Assembly: GCF_026340095.1 (NCBI RefSeq)
Contig: NZ_JAPEPO010000001.1
Coordinates: 4,060,501-4,124,500 of the forward strand
DNA length: 64,000 nt
Direction: 5' to 3'
Origin: Streptomyces sp. NBC_01446
GTDB taxonomy: Bacteria > Actinomycetota > Actinomycetes > Streptomycetales > Streptomycetaceae
Numbering within the stretch: the first letter of the stretch is position 1; the number at the start of each line of letters is the position of its first letter. Shown piece after piece: positions 1 to 10,892 of this stretch. Made by a program: the position numbers and the translations under genes. Under the pieces are notes generated by a model that saw only the letters and a program-made list of their open reading frames with translations, did no database searches and was not told where the DNA came from.

Positions 1-1537
<1,537 letters not shown>

Positions 1538-1579
1538 TGCTGGTGAAGATCCTTTCTGATGCGGTCAGCTGAGACCGAC

Positions 1580-3652
1580 TCAGATGTCGAGGAAGCGGAC
1601 GTCCTTGGCGTTGCGCTGGATGAACGAGCGGCGTGCCTCGACGTCCTCGCCCATCAGGACGGAGAACAGGTCGTCCGCCTGGGCGGCGTCGTCGAGGGTG
1701 ACCTGGCCGAGCACGCGGTGCTCGATGTCCATCGTGGTGATGCGCAGCTCCTCGGCGTTCATCTCGCCGAGACCCTTGAAGCGCTGGATCGAGTCCTCGC
1801 GGATCCGCTTGCCCTGCTGGCGGCCGAGCTCGGTCAGGGCGTCGCGCTCGCGGTCCGAGTACGCGTACTCGAAGTCCTCACGACCCCACTTGATCTTGTA
1901 GAGCGGAGGACGCGACAGGTACACGTAGCCGGCCTCGACGAGGGGGCGCATGAAACGGAACAGGAAGGTCAGCAGCAGGGTGTTGATGTGCTGGCCGTCG
2001 ACGTCGGCGTCCGCCATCAGGATGATCTTGTGATAGCGGAGCTTCTCGATGTCGAAGTCCTCGTGGACTCCGGTGCCGAAGGCGGAGATCAGCGCCTGGA
2101 TCTCCTGGTTCTGCAGGATCTTGTCGATCCGCGCCTTCTCGACGTTCAGGATCTTGCCTCGGATGGGCAGGATGGCCTGGTACTGCGGGTTGCGGCCGGA
2201 CTTGGCCGAGCCGCCGGCGGAGTCACCCTCGACGATGAAGATCTCGCACTTGGTGGGATCGTTCGACTGGCAGTCGGAGAGCTTGCCCGGCAGCGACGCC
2301 GACTCCAGCAGGCCCTTGCGGCGGGTGAGGTCGCGGGCCTTGCGGGCCGCCACACGCGCGGTGGCCGCCTGGATGCCCTTGCGGATGATGTCCGCGGCCT
2401 CGTTCGGATTGCGGTCGAGCCAGTCGTTGAGGTGCTCGTAGACGACCTTCTGGACGAAGGTCTTCACCTCGGTGTTGCCCAGCTTGGTCTTGGTCTGCCC
2501 CTCGAACTGGGGCTCGCTCAGCTTCACCGAGATGATCGCGGTCAGACCCTCGCGGATGTCGTCACCCGTGAGGTTGTCGTCCTTCTCCCGGAGCAGCTTC
2601 TTGTCCCGCGCGTACTTGTTGATCAGCGAGGTCAGCGCGGCCCGGAAGCCCTCTTCGTGCGTACCACCCTCGTGGGTGTGGATGATGTTGGCGAAGGAGT
2701 ACACGCCTTCGCTGTAGCCACCGTTCCACTGCATCGCGAGTTCGAGGGACAGGCTCCTGTCCTTGTCCTCTGCCTCGAGGTCGATCACGGTGGGGTGCAC
2801 CACGTCTCCCTTGCGGGAGTTGAGATACTTCACGAAGTCGACGATGCCGCCCTCGTAGTGGTACGAGACGCTCTTGACCTCGTGTTTCTCGTCCTCGCCC
2901 GCCTCGTCCGCCCCGGCGGTGGCCTTCGCCGACTCACGCTCGTCGGTGAGGGTGATCCGCAGCCCCTTGTTGAGGAAGGCCATCTCCTGGAAGCGCCGCG
3001 AAAGCGTCTCGAAGGAGTACTCGGTGGTCTCGAAGATGTCCGGGTCGGCCCAGAAGGTGACCGACGTGCCAGTCACGTCCGTGGCCTCGTGCTGGGCCAG
3101 CGGCGCCGTGGGGACGCCCATCTTGTAGTCCTGCGTCCAGCGGTAGCCTTCGGTCTTGACCTCGACGGAGACCTTCGAGGACAGCGCGTTCACGACGGAG
3201 ACACCCACGCCGTGCAGACCACCGGAGACCGCGTAGCCGCCGCCGCCGAACTTGCCGCCCGCGTGCAGCACGGTCAGCACGACCTCAAGGGCCGGCTTGC
3301 CCTCGGAGGGGACGATACCCACCGGGATGCCACGGCCGTTATCGACGACGCGGACGCCGCCGTCTGGAAGGATCGTGACGTCGATCGTGTCCGCGTGGTC
3401 GGCCAGCGCCTCGTCGACGGAGTTGTCGACGACCTCCTGCACCAAGTGGTGCAGTCCTCGCTCACCGGTCGAGCCGATGTACATGCCAGGCCGCTTGCGG
3501 ACCGCGTCCAGACCCTCGAGGACTGTGATGGCGCTGGCGTCGTACGCCGAGGTCACCCCGCCGGAGGACTGGTGCGCCTCCGCGGGGGCCTCGCCGACGG
3601 CGTCGGCGGCAGTGGACGGGATGTTCTCGTTGGGGTTGCCGGAATCGGCCAC
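1580..3652 (-). CDS. gyrB: DNA gyrase subunit B
   Basis: ATPase subunit of gyrase, 690 residues. The GHKL ATPase region starts with GLDAVRKRPGMYIGST and carries QEVVDNSVDEAL (metal-binding Asn), DNGRGIP and GLHGVG. The TOPRIM part has EGDSAGG, PIRGKILNVEKA and MADADVDGQHI, and the C-terminal end carries IQRFKGLGEMN. I chose the GTG at 3652 (VADSGNPNEN) because AAAGGG sits a few bases upstream; an ATG at 3676 would add eight residues (MLCQKGRF) without a better ribosome site. It forms an operon with gyrA. The 5' neighbour dciA lies about 300 bp away, so gyrB probably has its own promoter in 3653-3948, as gyrB genes often do for supercoiling control (inference). Confidence 0.98.
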   Translation of the reverse strand: MADSGNPNENIPSTAADAVGEAPAEAHQSSGGVTSAYDASAITVLEGLDAVRKRPGMYIGSTGERGLHHLVQEVVDNSVDEALADHADTIDVTILPDGGVRVVDNGRGIPVGIVPSEGKPALEVVLTVLHAGGKFGGGGYAVSGGLHGVGVSVVNALSSKVSVEVKTEGYRWTQDYKMGVPTAPLAQHEATDVTGTSVTFWADPDIFETTEYSFETLSRRFQEMAFLNKGLRITLTDERESAKATAGADEAGEDEKHEVKSVSYHYEGGIVDFVKYLNSRKGDVVHPTVIDLEAEDKDRSLSLELAMQWNGGYSEGVYSFANIIHTHEGGTHEEGFRAALTSLINKYARDKKLLREKDDNLTGDDIREGLTAIISVKLSEPQFEGQTKTKLGNTEVKTFVQKVVYEHLNDWLDRNPNEAADIIRKGIQAATARVAARKARDLTRRKGLLESASLPGKLSDCQSNDPTKCEIFIVEGDSAGGSAKSGRNPQYQAILPIRGKILNVEKARIDKILQNQEIQALISAFGTGVHEDFDIEKLRYHKIILMADADVDGQHINTLLLTFLFRFMRPLVEAGYVYLSRPPLYKIKWGREDFEYAYSDRERDALTELGRQQGKRIREDSIQRFKGLGEMNAEELRITTMDIEHRVLGQVTLDDAAQADDLFSVLMGEDVEARRSFIQRNAKDVRFLDI

Positions 3653-3948
3653 GAAGCGCCCTTTCTGGCACAGCACAAGCCAAGCCGGCGGTGGCCGGAG
3701 CGGCTGCGTCGTTCAGCGATAGTCAGCGTTGCTCGGTGTGTCCCACAAGTGGGGCGGGATTAACTCTCAGTCTACCGGTAGCGCTGACAGTGATGGGGGT
3801 TTGCCGGTACCTGAGTCCGCATGTGCCGCCCTGAACCGGCCTCTGCCGACTCCCCATATGCGTCCCGGGGCTCCAAGAGGCTCACAGCGGCACTCAGCGC
3901 TTCCGGGCGTCAACCGGGTGTCAACGCCCGGCCGACGGCTCTCCGGAC
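3653..3948. promoter_or_regulatory. gyrB upstream region
   Basis: Gene-free stretch of about 296 bp between the dciA stop and the gyrB start. It is expected to hold the gyrB promoter and leader. I see no strong terminator hairpin and no DnaA box or parS in it. No promoter element is assigned. Confidence 0.5.
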
Positions 3949-4491
3949 TCACCCGTAGGTGTCGCCGGGGCCCTTGCTTCCGGGGGCGCGCAGGGGGCCG
4001 AAGCGGCGAGCGGGGCCGTTGGGCCCAAGGATCTTCAGGAGCCGTACGGTGCCGTGCCCGAGGTCCTCATTGAGCCGCGCCACCAGCGTCGGAGCCAGGT
4101 ACCGCAGCTGCATCGCCCAGGCTGTCGAGTCGCACTGGACGGTCAGGACGCGTTCGTCCTCGTCGTACTTCAGGGGCTCGGAGTGCTTGGCGAGGTCCTC
4201 GCCCACGATCTCCGGCCAGCGGCCCATGACACCGCCGACCGCGGCCGGCGCCTCCCAGCCGCGCTCGGTGATCAGCCGGTTGATCGCCGCGCCGAACGCG
4301 ACCGGGTCACGGCCGTCGGCACGCGCCCCGGACCTCAGTCCGCCACCGCGCCGGGCCTGCTTCTTCTGCTGGTCGGCCACTCCACGCGCGCGTGCCTGTT
4401 CCTTCGCGGCGCGCAGGGCCACGCGCGCGAGGTCGACGCCGGACGGCTCGGGGGCCTTCGGCGGGACGTCGCCGGATGTGTTCTCGCTCAT
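3949..4491 (-). CDS. dciA: DciA family replicative helicase loader (DUF721)
   Basis: 180-residue protein with a basic, low-complexity N-terminus (about residues 1-60, Arg/Ala/Lys-rich) followed by the DUF721 fold (about 65-165: INRLITERGWEAPAAV, RWPEIVGEDLAKHSEP, VQCDSTAWAMQLRYL). DUF721 is now called DciA, the ancestral DnaB-cooperating helicase operator used by bacteria without DnaC/DnaI. The gene between recF and gyrB is the positional equivalent of M. tuberculosis Rv0004. Its ATG overlaps the recF stop by 4 bp, so the two are translationally coupled. The partner helicase gene dnaB is at 45 kb here. Assignment rests on fold-typical motifs plus synteny. Confidence 0.9.
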   Translation of the reverse strand: MSENTSGDVPPKAPEPSGVDLARVALRAAKEQARARGVADQQKKQARRGGGLRSGARADGRDPVAFGAAINRLITERGWEAPAAVGGVMGRWPEIVGEDLAKHSEPLKYDEDERVLTVQCDSTAWAMQLRYLAPTLVARLNEDLGHGTVRLLKILGPNGPARRFGPLRAPGSKGPGDTYG

Positions 4492-5612
4492 ACCCGCTCC
4501 ACCGTGCCTTCGGACACCGCGTACCGCGTGCCCGCCAGGACGCCCGGCACGTCGTCGTCCACCGCGGCCGTCACCAGGACCTGCTCACCGGGGGCGACCA
4601 GCTCGGCGAGGCGCTCCCTGCGCCGCGCGTCGAGCTCCGCGAAGACGTCGTCGAGCACGAGCACCGGCTCGTTCCCCTCGGCCCGCAGCAGGTCGTACGA
4701 GGCCAGGCGCAGCGCCAGCGCGTACGACCAGGACTCGCCATGGCTGGCGTATCCCTTCGCCGGCAGCTGGCCGAGTTTGAGGACCAGGTCGTCGCGGTGC
4801 GGTCCGACGAGGGTCACGCCCCGCTCGATCTCCTGTTTGCGGGCCGCTTCGAGGGCGGCTATCAGCTGCTCGTAGAGCTCTTCGCGCGCGTGGCCCTCGA
4901 TTTCGGGCGAGGACGGCTTGTAGTCCAGGGCCAGCGGGCCGCCGCCGGGCGCCAGCTGTTCGTACGCCTTGTCGGCGAGCGGCTGGAGGATGGCGATCAG
5001 GTCGAACCGCTGCGCGAGCAGCTCGGCGCCCACGCGCGCGAGGTGCTGGTCCCACACGTCGAGAGTCGACAGGTCCATGGACCGGCCGCCGTGCCTGCGG
5101 GCGAGCGCGGCCGACTTGAGGAGCGTGTTGCGCTGCTTGAGCACGCGGTCGTAGTCGGACCGGACACCGGCCATGCGCGGGGAGCGGGCCGTGATCAGCT
5201 CGTCGAGGAAGCGGCGGCGCTCGCCGGGGTCGCCCTTGACGAGCGCGAGGTCCTCCGGCGCGAACAGGACCGTGCGCACGATGCCGAGCACATCACGGGG
5301 TCTGACCTGCGAGGACCGGTTGATCCTGGCGCGGTTCGCCTTGCCCGGGTTGAGTTCGAGCTCGATGAGCTGCTGTCTCTCACCCTGCCGGACCGCGGCA
5401 CGTATGACGGCGCGCTCGGCGCCCATGCGGACCAGCGGCGCGTCCGAGGAGACCCGGTGGCTGCCGAGGGTGGCGAGATAGCCGACGGCCTCGACGAGGT
5501 TGGTCTTGCCCTGCCCGTTCGGGCCCACGAACGCGGTGACGCCCGGATCGAGAGGGACCTCGACCCGGGCGTACGAGCGGAAGTCGGCCAGCGACAGATG
5601 CGTCACGTGCAT
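4488..5612 (-). CDS. recF: DNA replication and repair protein RecF
   Basis: 374-residue SMC-like ATPase of the RecFOR gap-repair pathway, which loads RecA at gaps and stalled forks. Walker A is GPNGQGKTN (residues 30-38); the ABC signature-type segment lies in the middle (PGERRRFLDELI), and Walker B is VLVLDDVFAELD near the C-terminus. Length is normal for the family. Start ATG at 5612. It lies between dnaN/gnd and dciA and overlaps dciA by 4 bp. Confidence 0.97.
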   Translation of the reverse strand: MHVTHLSLADFRSYARVEVPLDPGVTAFVGPNGQGKTNLVEAVGYLATLGSHRVSSDAPLVRMGAERAVIRAAVRQGERQQLIELELNPGKANRARINRSSQVRPRDVLGIVRTVLFAPEDLALVKGDPGERRRFLDELITARSPRMAGVRSDYDRVLKQRNTLLKSAALARRHGGRSMDLSTLDVWDQHLARVGAELLAQRFDLIAILQPLADKAYEQLAPGGGPLALDYKPSSPEIEGHAREELYEQLIAALEAARKQEIERGVTLVGPHRDDLVLKLGQLPAKGYASHGESWSYALALRLASYDLLRAEGNEPVLVLDDVFAELDARRRERLAELVAPGEQVLVTAAVDDDVPGVLAGTRYAVSEGTVERV

Positions 5613-5703
5613 GGTCGTTCGCCGACCTCCCCCAAGGTGTGGAGCTGGTGTGGACTACTTCGTCGTGGAGCTTCGTGGATGCGTTGTGCGTTCGCTTTCC
5701 GGG

Positions 5704-6579
5704 CTAACTCTTCTCGACGGCGTGGCCGCCGAACTGATTGCGCAGGGCGGCGATCATCTTCATCTGCGGCGAGTCGTCCTGGCGCGAGGCGAAGCGCGCG
5801 AAGAGGGACGCGGTGATCGCGGGCAGCGGCACCGCGTTGTCGATGGCCGCCTCGACCGTCCAGCGGCCCTCTCCGGAGTCGTCGGCGAAACCGCGCAGCT
5901 TCTCCAGGTGCTCGTCGTCGTCCAGCGCGTTGACCGCCAGGTCGAGCAGCCAGGAACGGATGACCGTGCCCTCCTGCCAGGAGCGGAAAACCTCACGCAC
6001 ATCGGTGACGGAGTCGACCTTCTCCAGGAGCTCCCAGCCCTCGGCATAGGCCTGCATCATGGCGTACTCGATGCCGTTGTGGACCATCTTCGCGAAGTGG
6101 CCCGCGCCGACCTTGCCCGCGTGTACGGCGCCGAATTCGCCCTCCGGCTTGAGGGCGTCGAAGATCGGCTGAACCTTGGCGACGTGCTCCTTGGTGCCGC
6201 CGTACATCAGGGCGTAGCCGTTCTCCAGGCCCCACACGCCGCCGGAGACGCCGCAGTCGACGAAGCCGATGCCCTTGATGCCCAGCTCGACAGCGTGCTT
6301 CTCGTCGTCGGTCCAGCGCGAGTTGCCGCCGTCCACGACGACGTCGCCCGGCTCGAGGAGTTCGGCGAGCTCGTCGACGGTGGCCTGGGTCGGGCCGCCG
6401 GCGGGGACCATCACCCACACCACGCGCGGGCCCTTGAGCTTGCCCACAAGCTCTCCGAGGCTGTGGACGTCCGCGAGGTCCGGATTGCGGTCGTATCCGA
6501 TGACGGTGTGGCCTGCGCGGCGGATGCGTTCGCGCATGTTGCCGCCCATCTTGCCGAGACCGATGAGACCGAGCTCCAT
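5704..6579 (-). CDS. gnd: 6-phosphogluconate dehydrogenase, decarboxylating (short-form GndA/YqeC type)
   Basis: 291 residues. Oxidative decarboxylation of 6-phosphogluconate to ribulose 5-phosphate. The Rossmann motif is GLIGLGKMG (residues 4-12), followed by an acidic residue in YDRNPD (Asp30), which in this family points to NAD rather than NADP (inference). Substrate motifs DCGVSGG (108-114) and the catalytic Lys in HFAKMVHNGIEY (Lys164) are intact. About 290-300 residues is typical of the short form, against about 470 for the classical enzyme. Start ATG 6579 is preceded by AAGGAA at 8 bp spacing; an upstream ATG at 6636 has no such site. A metabolic gene between dnaN and recF is a normal feature of Streptomyces. 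Confidence 0.93.
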   Translation of the reverse strand: MELGLIGLGKMGGNMRERIRRAGHTVIGYDRNPDLADVHSLGELVGKLKGPRVVWVMVPAGGPTQATVDELAELLEPGDVVVDGGNSRWTDDEKHAVELGIKGIGFVDCGVSGGVWGLENGYALMYGGTKEHVAKVQPIFDALKPEGEFGAVHAGKVGAGHFAKMVHNGIEYAMMQAYAEGWELLEKVDSVTDVREVFRSWQEGTVIRSWLLDLAVNALDDDEHLEKLRGFADDSGEGRWTVEAAIDNAVPLPAITASLFARFASRQDDSPQMKMIAALRNQFGGHAVEKS

Positions 6580-6725
6580 CAGGTGGTTCCTTAAGTTGCG
6601 ACGGGGCGTGAGGTGGTGCGTGAGGCACTCCCGCACCTGTGTTCCGAGCCTAAACCCGGACGCTCACGCACACCTGTGGGCATAGCCGCTCAGGCGAACG
6701 CCCGGCGGCCATGCCCAGTGGAGCG

Positions 6726-7856
6726 TCAGCCCGACAGCCGCACCGGCATGATCAGGTACTTGTACGCGTCGTCCGCCTCGGCGTCCACGGCGGGCCTGCC
6801 GCTGAGCAGCGCCGGCTTCGTGGAGGTCGTGAAGGAGAGCTGGGCGACGGGGGAGTCGATCGCGCTGAGACCGTCCAGGAGGAACGTCGGGTTGAAGGCG
6901 ATCGAGATGTCGTCGCCGTCGAGCTGGGCGTCGACCCTTTCCACAGCCTGTGCGTCGTCGCTGGAGCCGGCCTCCAGGATCAGCACGCCCTGCTCGAAAC
7001 TGAGCCGCACCGGGGTGTTCCGCTCGGCGACGAGGGCCACGCGCTTGACGGCCTCCACGAAGGGGGCGGTCTCGATCACGGCCACGGAGTTGAACTCCGT
7101 CGGGAACAGGGTGCGGTACTTCGGCAGGTCGCCCTCGAGGAGACGCGTCGTCGTACGGCGGCCCGCGCCCTCGAAGCCGATGAGACCCTCACCGGCGCCG
7201 GAGCCCGACAGGGCCAGGGTGACCGTGTCACCACTCGTGAGCGCCTTGGCGGTGTCCAGGAGCGTCTTGGCGGGCACCAGGGCGACCGCGGACGCCTCGG
7301 GGTCCTCCGGCTTCCACAGGAACTCGCGGACCGCGAAGCGGTAGCGGTCGGTGGACGCGAGGGTGACCGTGTCGCCCTCGATCTCGATGCGTACACCCGT
7401 GAGCACCGGCAGGGTGTCGTCACGGCCGGCGGCGATGGCCACCTGGGCCGCGGCGGAGGCGAAGACCTCACCGGGGACGGTGCCCGTCGCGGTCGGCATC
7501 TGCGGCAGTGCCGGGTACTCCTCCACAGGCAGGGTGTGGAGTGTGAATCGCGAGGAGCCGCAGACCACGGTCGCTCGTACACCGTCTGTGGAAATCTCCA
7601 CGGGACGGTTCGGCAGGGCACGGCAGATGTCCGCCAGGAGCCGGCCCGATACGAGGACGGTGCCCTCCTCGTCGATCTCCGCGTCGACCGAGACCCGCGC
7701 CGAGACCTCGTAGTCGAAGCTCGACAGGCTCAGTGCGCCCTCCTCGGCCTTCAGGAGAAGGCCCGCGAGGACCGGCGCAGGCGGTCGGGCCGGGAGGCTG
7801 CGCGCCGCCCAGGCCACTGCCTCCGCGAGTACGTCGCGTTCCACCCGGATCTTCAC
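6726..7856 (-). CDS. dnaN: DNA polymerase III sliding clamp (beta subunit)
   Basis: 376-residue clamp with the three-domain beta-clamp organisation. N-terminus MKIRVERDVLAEAVAWA, central VLTGVRIEIEGDTVTLASTD, and C-terminal end YKYLIMPVRLSG, the usual MPxR-type terminus. The GTG start at 7856 has a strong ribosome site (AGGAGG) about 9 bp upstream. Read leftwards, away from oriC. The 146 bp after it separate it from gnd. Confidence 0.98.
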   Translation of the reverse strand: MKIRVERDVLAEAVAWAARSLPARPPAPVLAGLLLKAEEGALSLSSFDYEVSARVSVDAEIDEEGTVLVSGRLLADICRALPNRPVEISTDGVRATVVCGSSRFTLHTLPVEEYPALPQMPTATGTVPGEVFASAAAQVAIAAGRDDTLPVLTGVRIEIEGDTVTLASTDRYRFAVREFLWKPEDPEASAVALVPAKTLLDTAKALTSGDTVTLALSGSGAGEGLIGFEGAGRRTTTRLLEGDLPKYRTLFPTEFNSVAVIETAPFVEAVKRVALVAERNTPVRLSFEQGVLILEAGSSDDAQAVERVDAQLDGDDISIAFNPTFLLDGLSAIDSPVAQLSFTTSTKPALLSGRPAVDAEADDAYKYLIMPVRLSG

Positions 7857-8465
7857 CGTAAGCCGCCTCCTGCTGTTGCTGGCTGCTCTCGCCCTGCGTT
7901 GGTCTTCGGTCGTCGTCGTGTGACTCGGTGTCGCTCAGCCGCCACATGGGAAGGACACCGGGGAACAGTCTGACGTACGGCGCTGACAGTCGTTGCCGCT
8001 CGGGGTCAAGTCGTGCCGACCCGCTGTCGGGCACCGGACCCCGAGTTGTGCACAGCCCCCACTTCGATCCTGATTCCCAGCTCTCTCTAGTTGGGAGTAG
8101 TAGTAGGGGCTGTGGAAACCGTGGATAACTGCCTTTTCGCAGGTCAGAGTCGGTTTTTTGTCCACCGGGCCTGTGGGCGCGAGCGGTGGACAACCGGGGT
8201 TCTCTGTGGACGGGGAAAAGTTCTGCACACCCGATACACAGGCCGGGGCCACTTCTCCCCAGGGCTGTCCCCAGCTTTACCCCGGTTCCCCACAGCCCAA
8301 CCGCACCCCTTGATGTGACGCCTTTCACTCGGCACGGTGATTTTGCGCGTTGCGTTGCCGAACAGTGGACAGCCGTGTGGAGAAGCCGCCCGCAGCTGTG
8401 CACAAGGGCCCCGGACCTGTGGGTCGACGGTGGACAACGAAACCCACACCCTGTGGAGGAAAATC

Positions 8466-8474
8466 TTGTCCACA
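8466..8474 (+). promoter_or_regulatory. Consensus DnaA box in oriC
   Basis: Exact TTGTCCACA, the strongest Streptomyces-type DnaA box, in the right-hand box cluster of oriC. It is flanked within 30 bp by 8478 (minus), 8490 and 8498 (plus), making this the densest part of the origin. Confidence 0.9.
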
Positions 8475-8680
8475 GCCTGTGGAGATCTTTTGTCCACGGA
8501 TCCACAGCCGCCTGACCTGGTCTGATGGTCATTCAACGCGGGGCCCTGTGGACACAGTCTGGACAACTTGGCAGTCCCCAGGGTGTGGACGCAAGAAAGT
8601 TCGCACATCTGTGGAGAACACCCGTAACCAGGGACCGGAATCGAACACCGCGTGCGGCCGCGCCGTCCTGCCGCAACGAA

Positions 8681-8715
8681 GAAGGGCGCCCCAGGAGTTG
8701 TCCCGGGGCGCCCTT
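8681..8715 (-). terminator. dnaA terminator
   Basis: Inverted repeat with arms GAAGGGCGCCCC and GGGGCGCCCTTC around an 11-bp loop. It sits 33 bp past the dnaA stop, at the edge of oriC, and would keep dnaA transcription from entering the origin. Confidence 0.85.
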
Positions 8716-8747
8716 CGACGGCGTACAGAGGGGTCTGAAGGCTGCTG

Positions 8748-10757
8748 TCAGCCGTTCTTGATGCGGTTGGTGAGCTCGGTGACCTGGTTGTAGATGGACC
8801 GCCGCTCGGCCATCAGCGCGCGGATCTTGCGGTCCGCGTGCATGACGGTCGTGTGGTCGCGGCCGCCGAACTGCGCCCCGATCTTCGGCAGGGACAGGTC
8901 GGTGAGCTCACGGCACAGGTACATCGCGATCTGGCGTGCCGTCACCAGGACGCGGCTGCGCGACGATCCGCACAGGTCCTCCACCGTCAGGCCGAAGTAG
9001 TCGGCCGTCGCCGCCATGATCGCCGTCGCCGTGATCTCGGGGGCCGAGTCCTCGCCGCCGGGGATCAGGTCCTTGAGGACGATCTCCGTCAGACCGAGGT
9101 CCACCGGCTGCCGGTTCAGCGACGCGAACGCCGTGACCCGGATCAGCGCCCCCTCCAGCTCGCGGATGTTGCGCGAGATGCGGGACGCGATGAACTCGAG
9201 GACCTCCGGAGGAGCGTTCAGCTGCTCCTGCACCGCCTTCTTACGAAGGATGGCGATTCGGGTCTCCAGCTCGGGCGGCTGGACGTCGGTGATCAGACCC
9301 CACTCGAAGCGGTTGCGCAGCCGGTCCTCCAGGGTCACCAGCTGCTTGGGCGGCCGGTCACTGGAGAGCACGATCTGCTTGTTCGCGTTGTGGAGCGTGT
9401 TGAAGGTGTGGAAGAACTCCTCCTGCGTCGACTCCTTGTCCGCGAGGAACTGGATGTCGTCGACAAGAAGGATGTCCATCTCGCGGTACCGCTTGCGGAA
9501 GCTGTCGCCCTTGCCGTCGCGGATCGAGTTGATGAACTCGTTCGTGAACTCCTCCGAGCTCACGTAACGCACACGCGTGCCCGGGTACAGGCTGCGCGCG
9601 TAGTGCCCGATCGCGTGCAGCAGGTGGGTCTTGCCGAGCCCCGACTCCCCATAGATGAAGAGGGGGTTGTACGCCTTCGCCGGCGCCTCGGCGACGGCGA
9701 CCGCGGCCGCGTGGGCGAAACGGTTCGAGGCACCGATGACGAAGGTGTCGAAGAGGTACTTCGGGTTCAGTCGCGCAGTCGGCTCGCCGGGACCCGTCGC
9801 GGGCGCGGGCTGCGCGGCGAGCGGTCCGGGGGCACCACTGGGGACGCCGCGACCGGTGCGCCCGCCGTCCTGCCCGGGGCGGCCGCCCATGGGACCGTCG
9901 TTGAGGTCACGGCGCTCGTGCCGGCCGTGCCGCCCCTGGCGGTCGGACATCTGCTGCTCGTACGACGACCGCTCGGACTGCTGCTCGTATCCGGAGCGTT
10001 CGACCTGCTGGTCGTAACCGTTGCGGTCCGGCTGTTGGTCGTAGGGGGACGACCGCTCCTGCTGCTCGTAAGGAGAGCGTTCCTGCTGCTGTTCGTAAGG
10101 GGAGCGCTCGTTCTGCTGCTCGTAGGGAGAGCGTCCCTGCTGCCGGTAGTCGTGCTGCGGCTGCTGGGGCGGATTCGCGTACGGGTCGCGCTCGGGGAAG
10201 CCGAGCCGCGGCTGCTGCCAGCTGTACTCGTCCTGCGACCGCGGCCAGGCGCCCGGCTCCGGACGCTGGTAGTCCGGGTACGCGGGGCGGGCGGTCGGGA
10301 GCTGGTCGGCGCGGGCGTCCTGGGGCTGATCACCGCGGGGGCCCTGCGCATGGTCGTCCGCGCGGCGGCCGTACGGGTCGTACGGCTCGTGGGGCTGGTT
10401 CTGGCCCTGGGCCGAGGGCAGCTCGGGCTCTTCGTAGCGGTGCTGCTGTACGGGGGGTGCGGACGGGGCGGGCTGTTCACCGACGGAGTCGTCGACCGTG
10501 ATCGCGATCCGGATCGGGCGGCCGCACTCGCGGCTCAGCGTCTCGGCCACGACCGGCGCGAGCCGTCCCTCGAGTACGCCCTTCGCGAACTCGTTCGGCA
10601 CGGCGAGCAGCGCGGTGTCGGCGACCAGCGCGAGAGGCTGGCAGCGCCGGATCCAGTGTTCGTCCTTCGTCTCGACGCCCTGCCCACGGCCCTCCCCGAG
10701 GAGCTGCTCCAGAACTCGTGGCCACACTGCGGCAAGATCGGCAGGTACGTCAGCCAC
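8748..10757 (-). CDS. dnaA: Chromosomal replication initiator protein DnaA
   Basis: 669 residues, much longer than E. coli DnaA (467) because of an extended domain II, as is usual in Streptomyces. Domain I is about 1-90. Domain II (about 95-325) is Pro/Gln/Tyr/Arg-rich and carries a run of about seven RSPYEQQxE-like repeats (residues 209-269). AAA+ domain III has Walker A GESGLGKT (370-377) and Walker B ILLVDDIQFL. Domain IV ends with the box-binding signature GGRDHTTVMHADRKI. The start is GTG at 10757 (VADVPADLAAVW); the ribosome site is weak. It is transcribed toward oriC, with DnaA boxes in its own promoter region, consistent with autoregulation known for S. lividans dnaA. Confidence 0.98.
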   Translation of the reverse strand: MADVPADLAAVWPRVLEQLLGEGRGQGVETKDEHWIRRCQPLALVADTALLAVPNEFAKGVLEGRLAPVVAETLSRECGRPIRIAITVDDSVGEQPAPSAPPVQQHRYEEPELPSAQGQNQPHEPYDPYGRRADDHAQGPRGDQPQDARADQLPTARPAYPDYQRPEPGAWPRSQDEYSWQQPRLGFPERDPYANPPQQPQHDYRQQGRSPYEQQNERSPYEQQQERSPYEQQERSSPYDQQPDRNGYDQQVERSGYEQQSERSSYEQQMSDRQGRHGRHERRDLNDGPMGGRPGQDGGRTGRGVPSGAPGPLAAQPAPATGPGEPTARLNPKYLFDTFVIGASNRFAHAAAVAVAEAPAKAYNPLFIYGESGLGKTHLLHAIGHYARSLYPGTRVRYVSSEEFTNEFINSIRDGKGDSFRKRYREMDILLVDDIQFLADKESTQEEFFHTFNTLHNANKQIVLSSDRPPKQLVTLEDRLRNRFEWGLITDVQPPELETRIAILRKKAVQEQLNAPPEVLEFIASRISRNIRELEGALIRVTAFASLNRQPVDLGLTEIVLKDLIPGGEDSAPEITATAIMAATADYFGLTVEDLCGSSRSRVLVTARQIAMYLCRELTDLSLPKIGAQFGGRDHTTVMHADRKIRALMAERRSIYNQVTELTNRIKNG
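9951..10133 (-). repeat. Repeats coding DnaA domain II heptad-like units
   Basis: About 183 bp coding for residues 209-269 of DnaA, built of seven degenerate units of 8-9 codons: RSPYEQQNE, RSPYEQQQE, RSPYEQQE, RSSPYDQQPD, RNGYDQQVE, RSGYEQQSE, RSSYEQQ. Each unit keeps one tyrosine followed by (E/D)QQ. Confidence 0.85.
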
Positions 10758-10892
10758 AGGGCACGCTCTCTCGCAGGTCCCACGAAGGTGTGGTTCTGGG
10801 ACGGGTCGGAAGAAAATCGGGGTGGGGCGGTGAGAAGGGAACGAATCGGAGTTCAGCCACGGTAGTCAGGGCAAGCGGTGCGGTTCAAGTTG

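Larger units (their letters stand above)
7857..8747. other. oriC: Chromosomal replication origin oriC
   Basis: 891-bp non-coding region between dnaN and dnaA, packed with DnaA boxes related to TTGTCCACA. Plus-strand boxes include 8046 (TTGTGCACA), 8158 (TTGTCCACC), 8286 (TTCCCCACA), 8466 (TTGTCCACA, exact), 8490 (TTGTCCACG) and 8498. Minus-strand boxes include 8111, 8120, 8185 (TTGTCCACC), 8205, 8364, 8376, 8397, 8429, 8452, 8478, 8547, 8558, 8584 and 8610. Two dense groups (about 8046-8294 and 8364-8618) are visible. Number and placement resemble the roughly 19-box oriC known for S. coelicolor/lividans. No AT-rich 13-mers of the E. coli type are seen. Short ORFs through the region are spurious. 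Confidence 0.96.

Noticed and set aside
7928..8761. Short ORFs across the dnaN-dnaA gap
   Set aside because: They run through dense DnaA boxes with repeated Val-Asp/Pro-Gln translations; the region is oriC.
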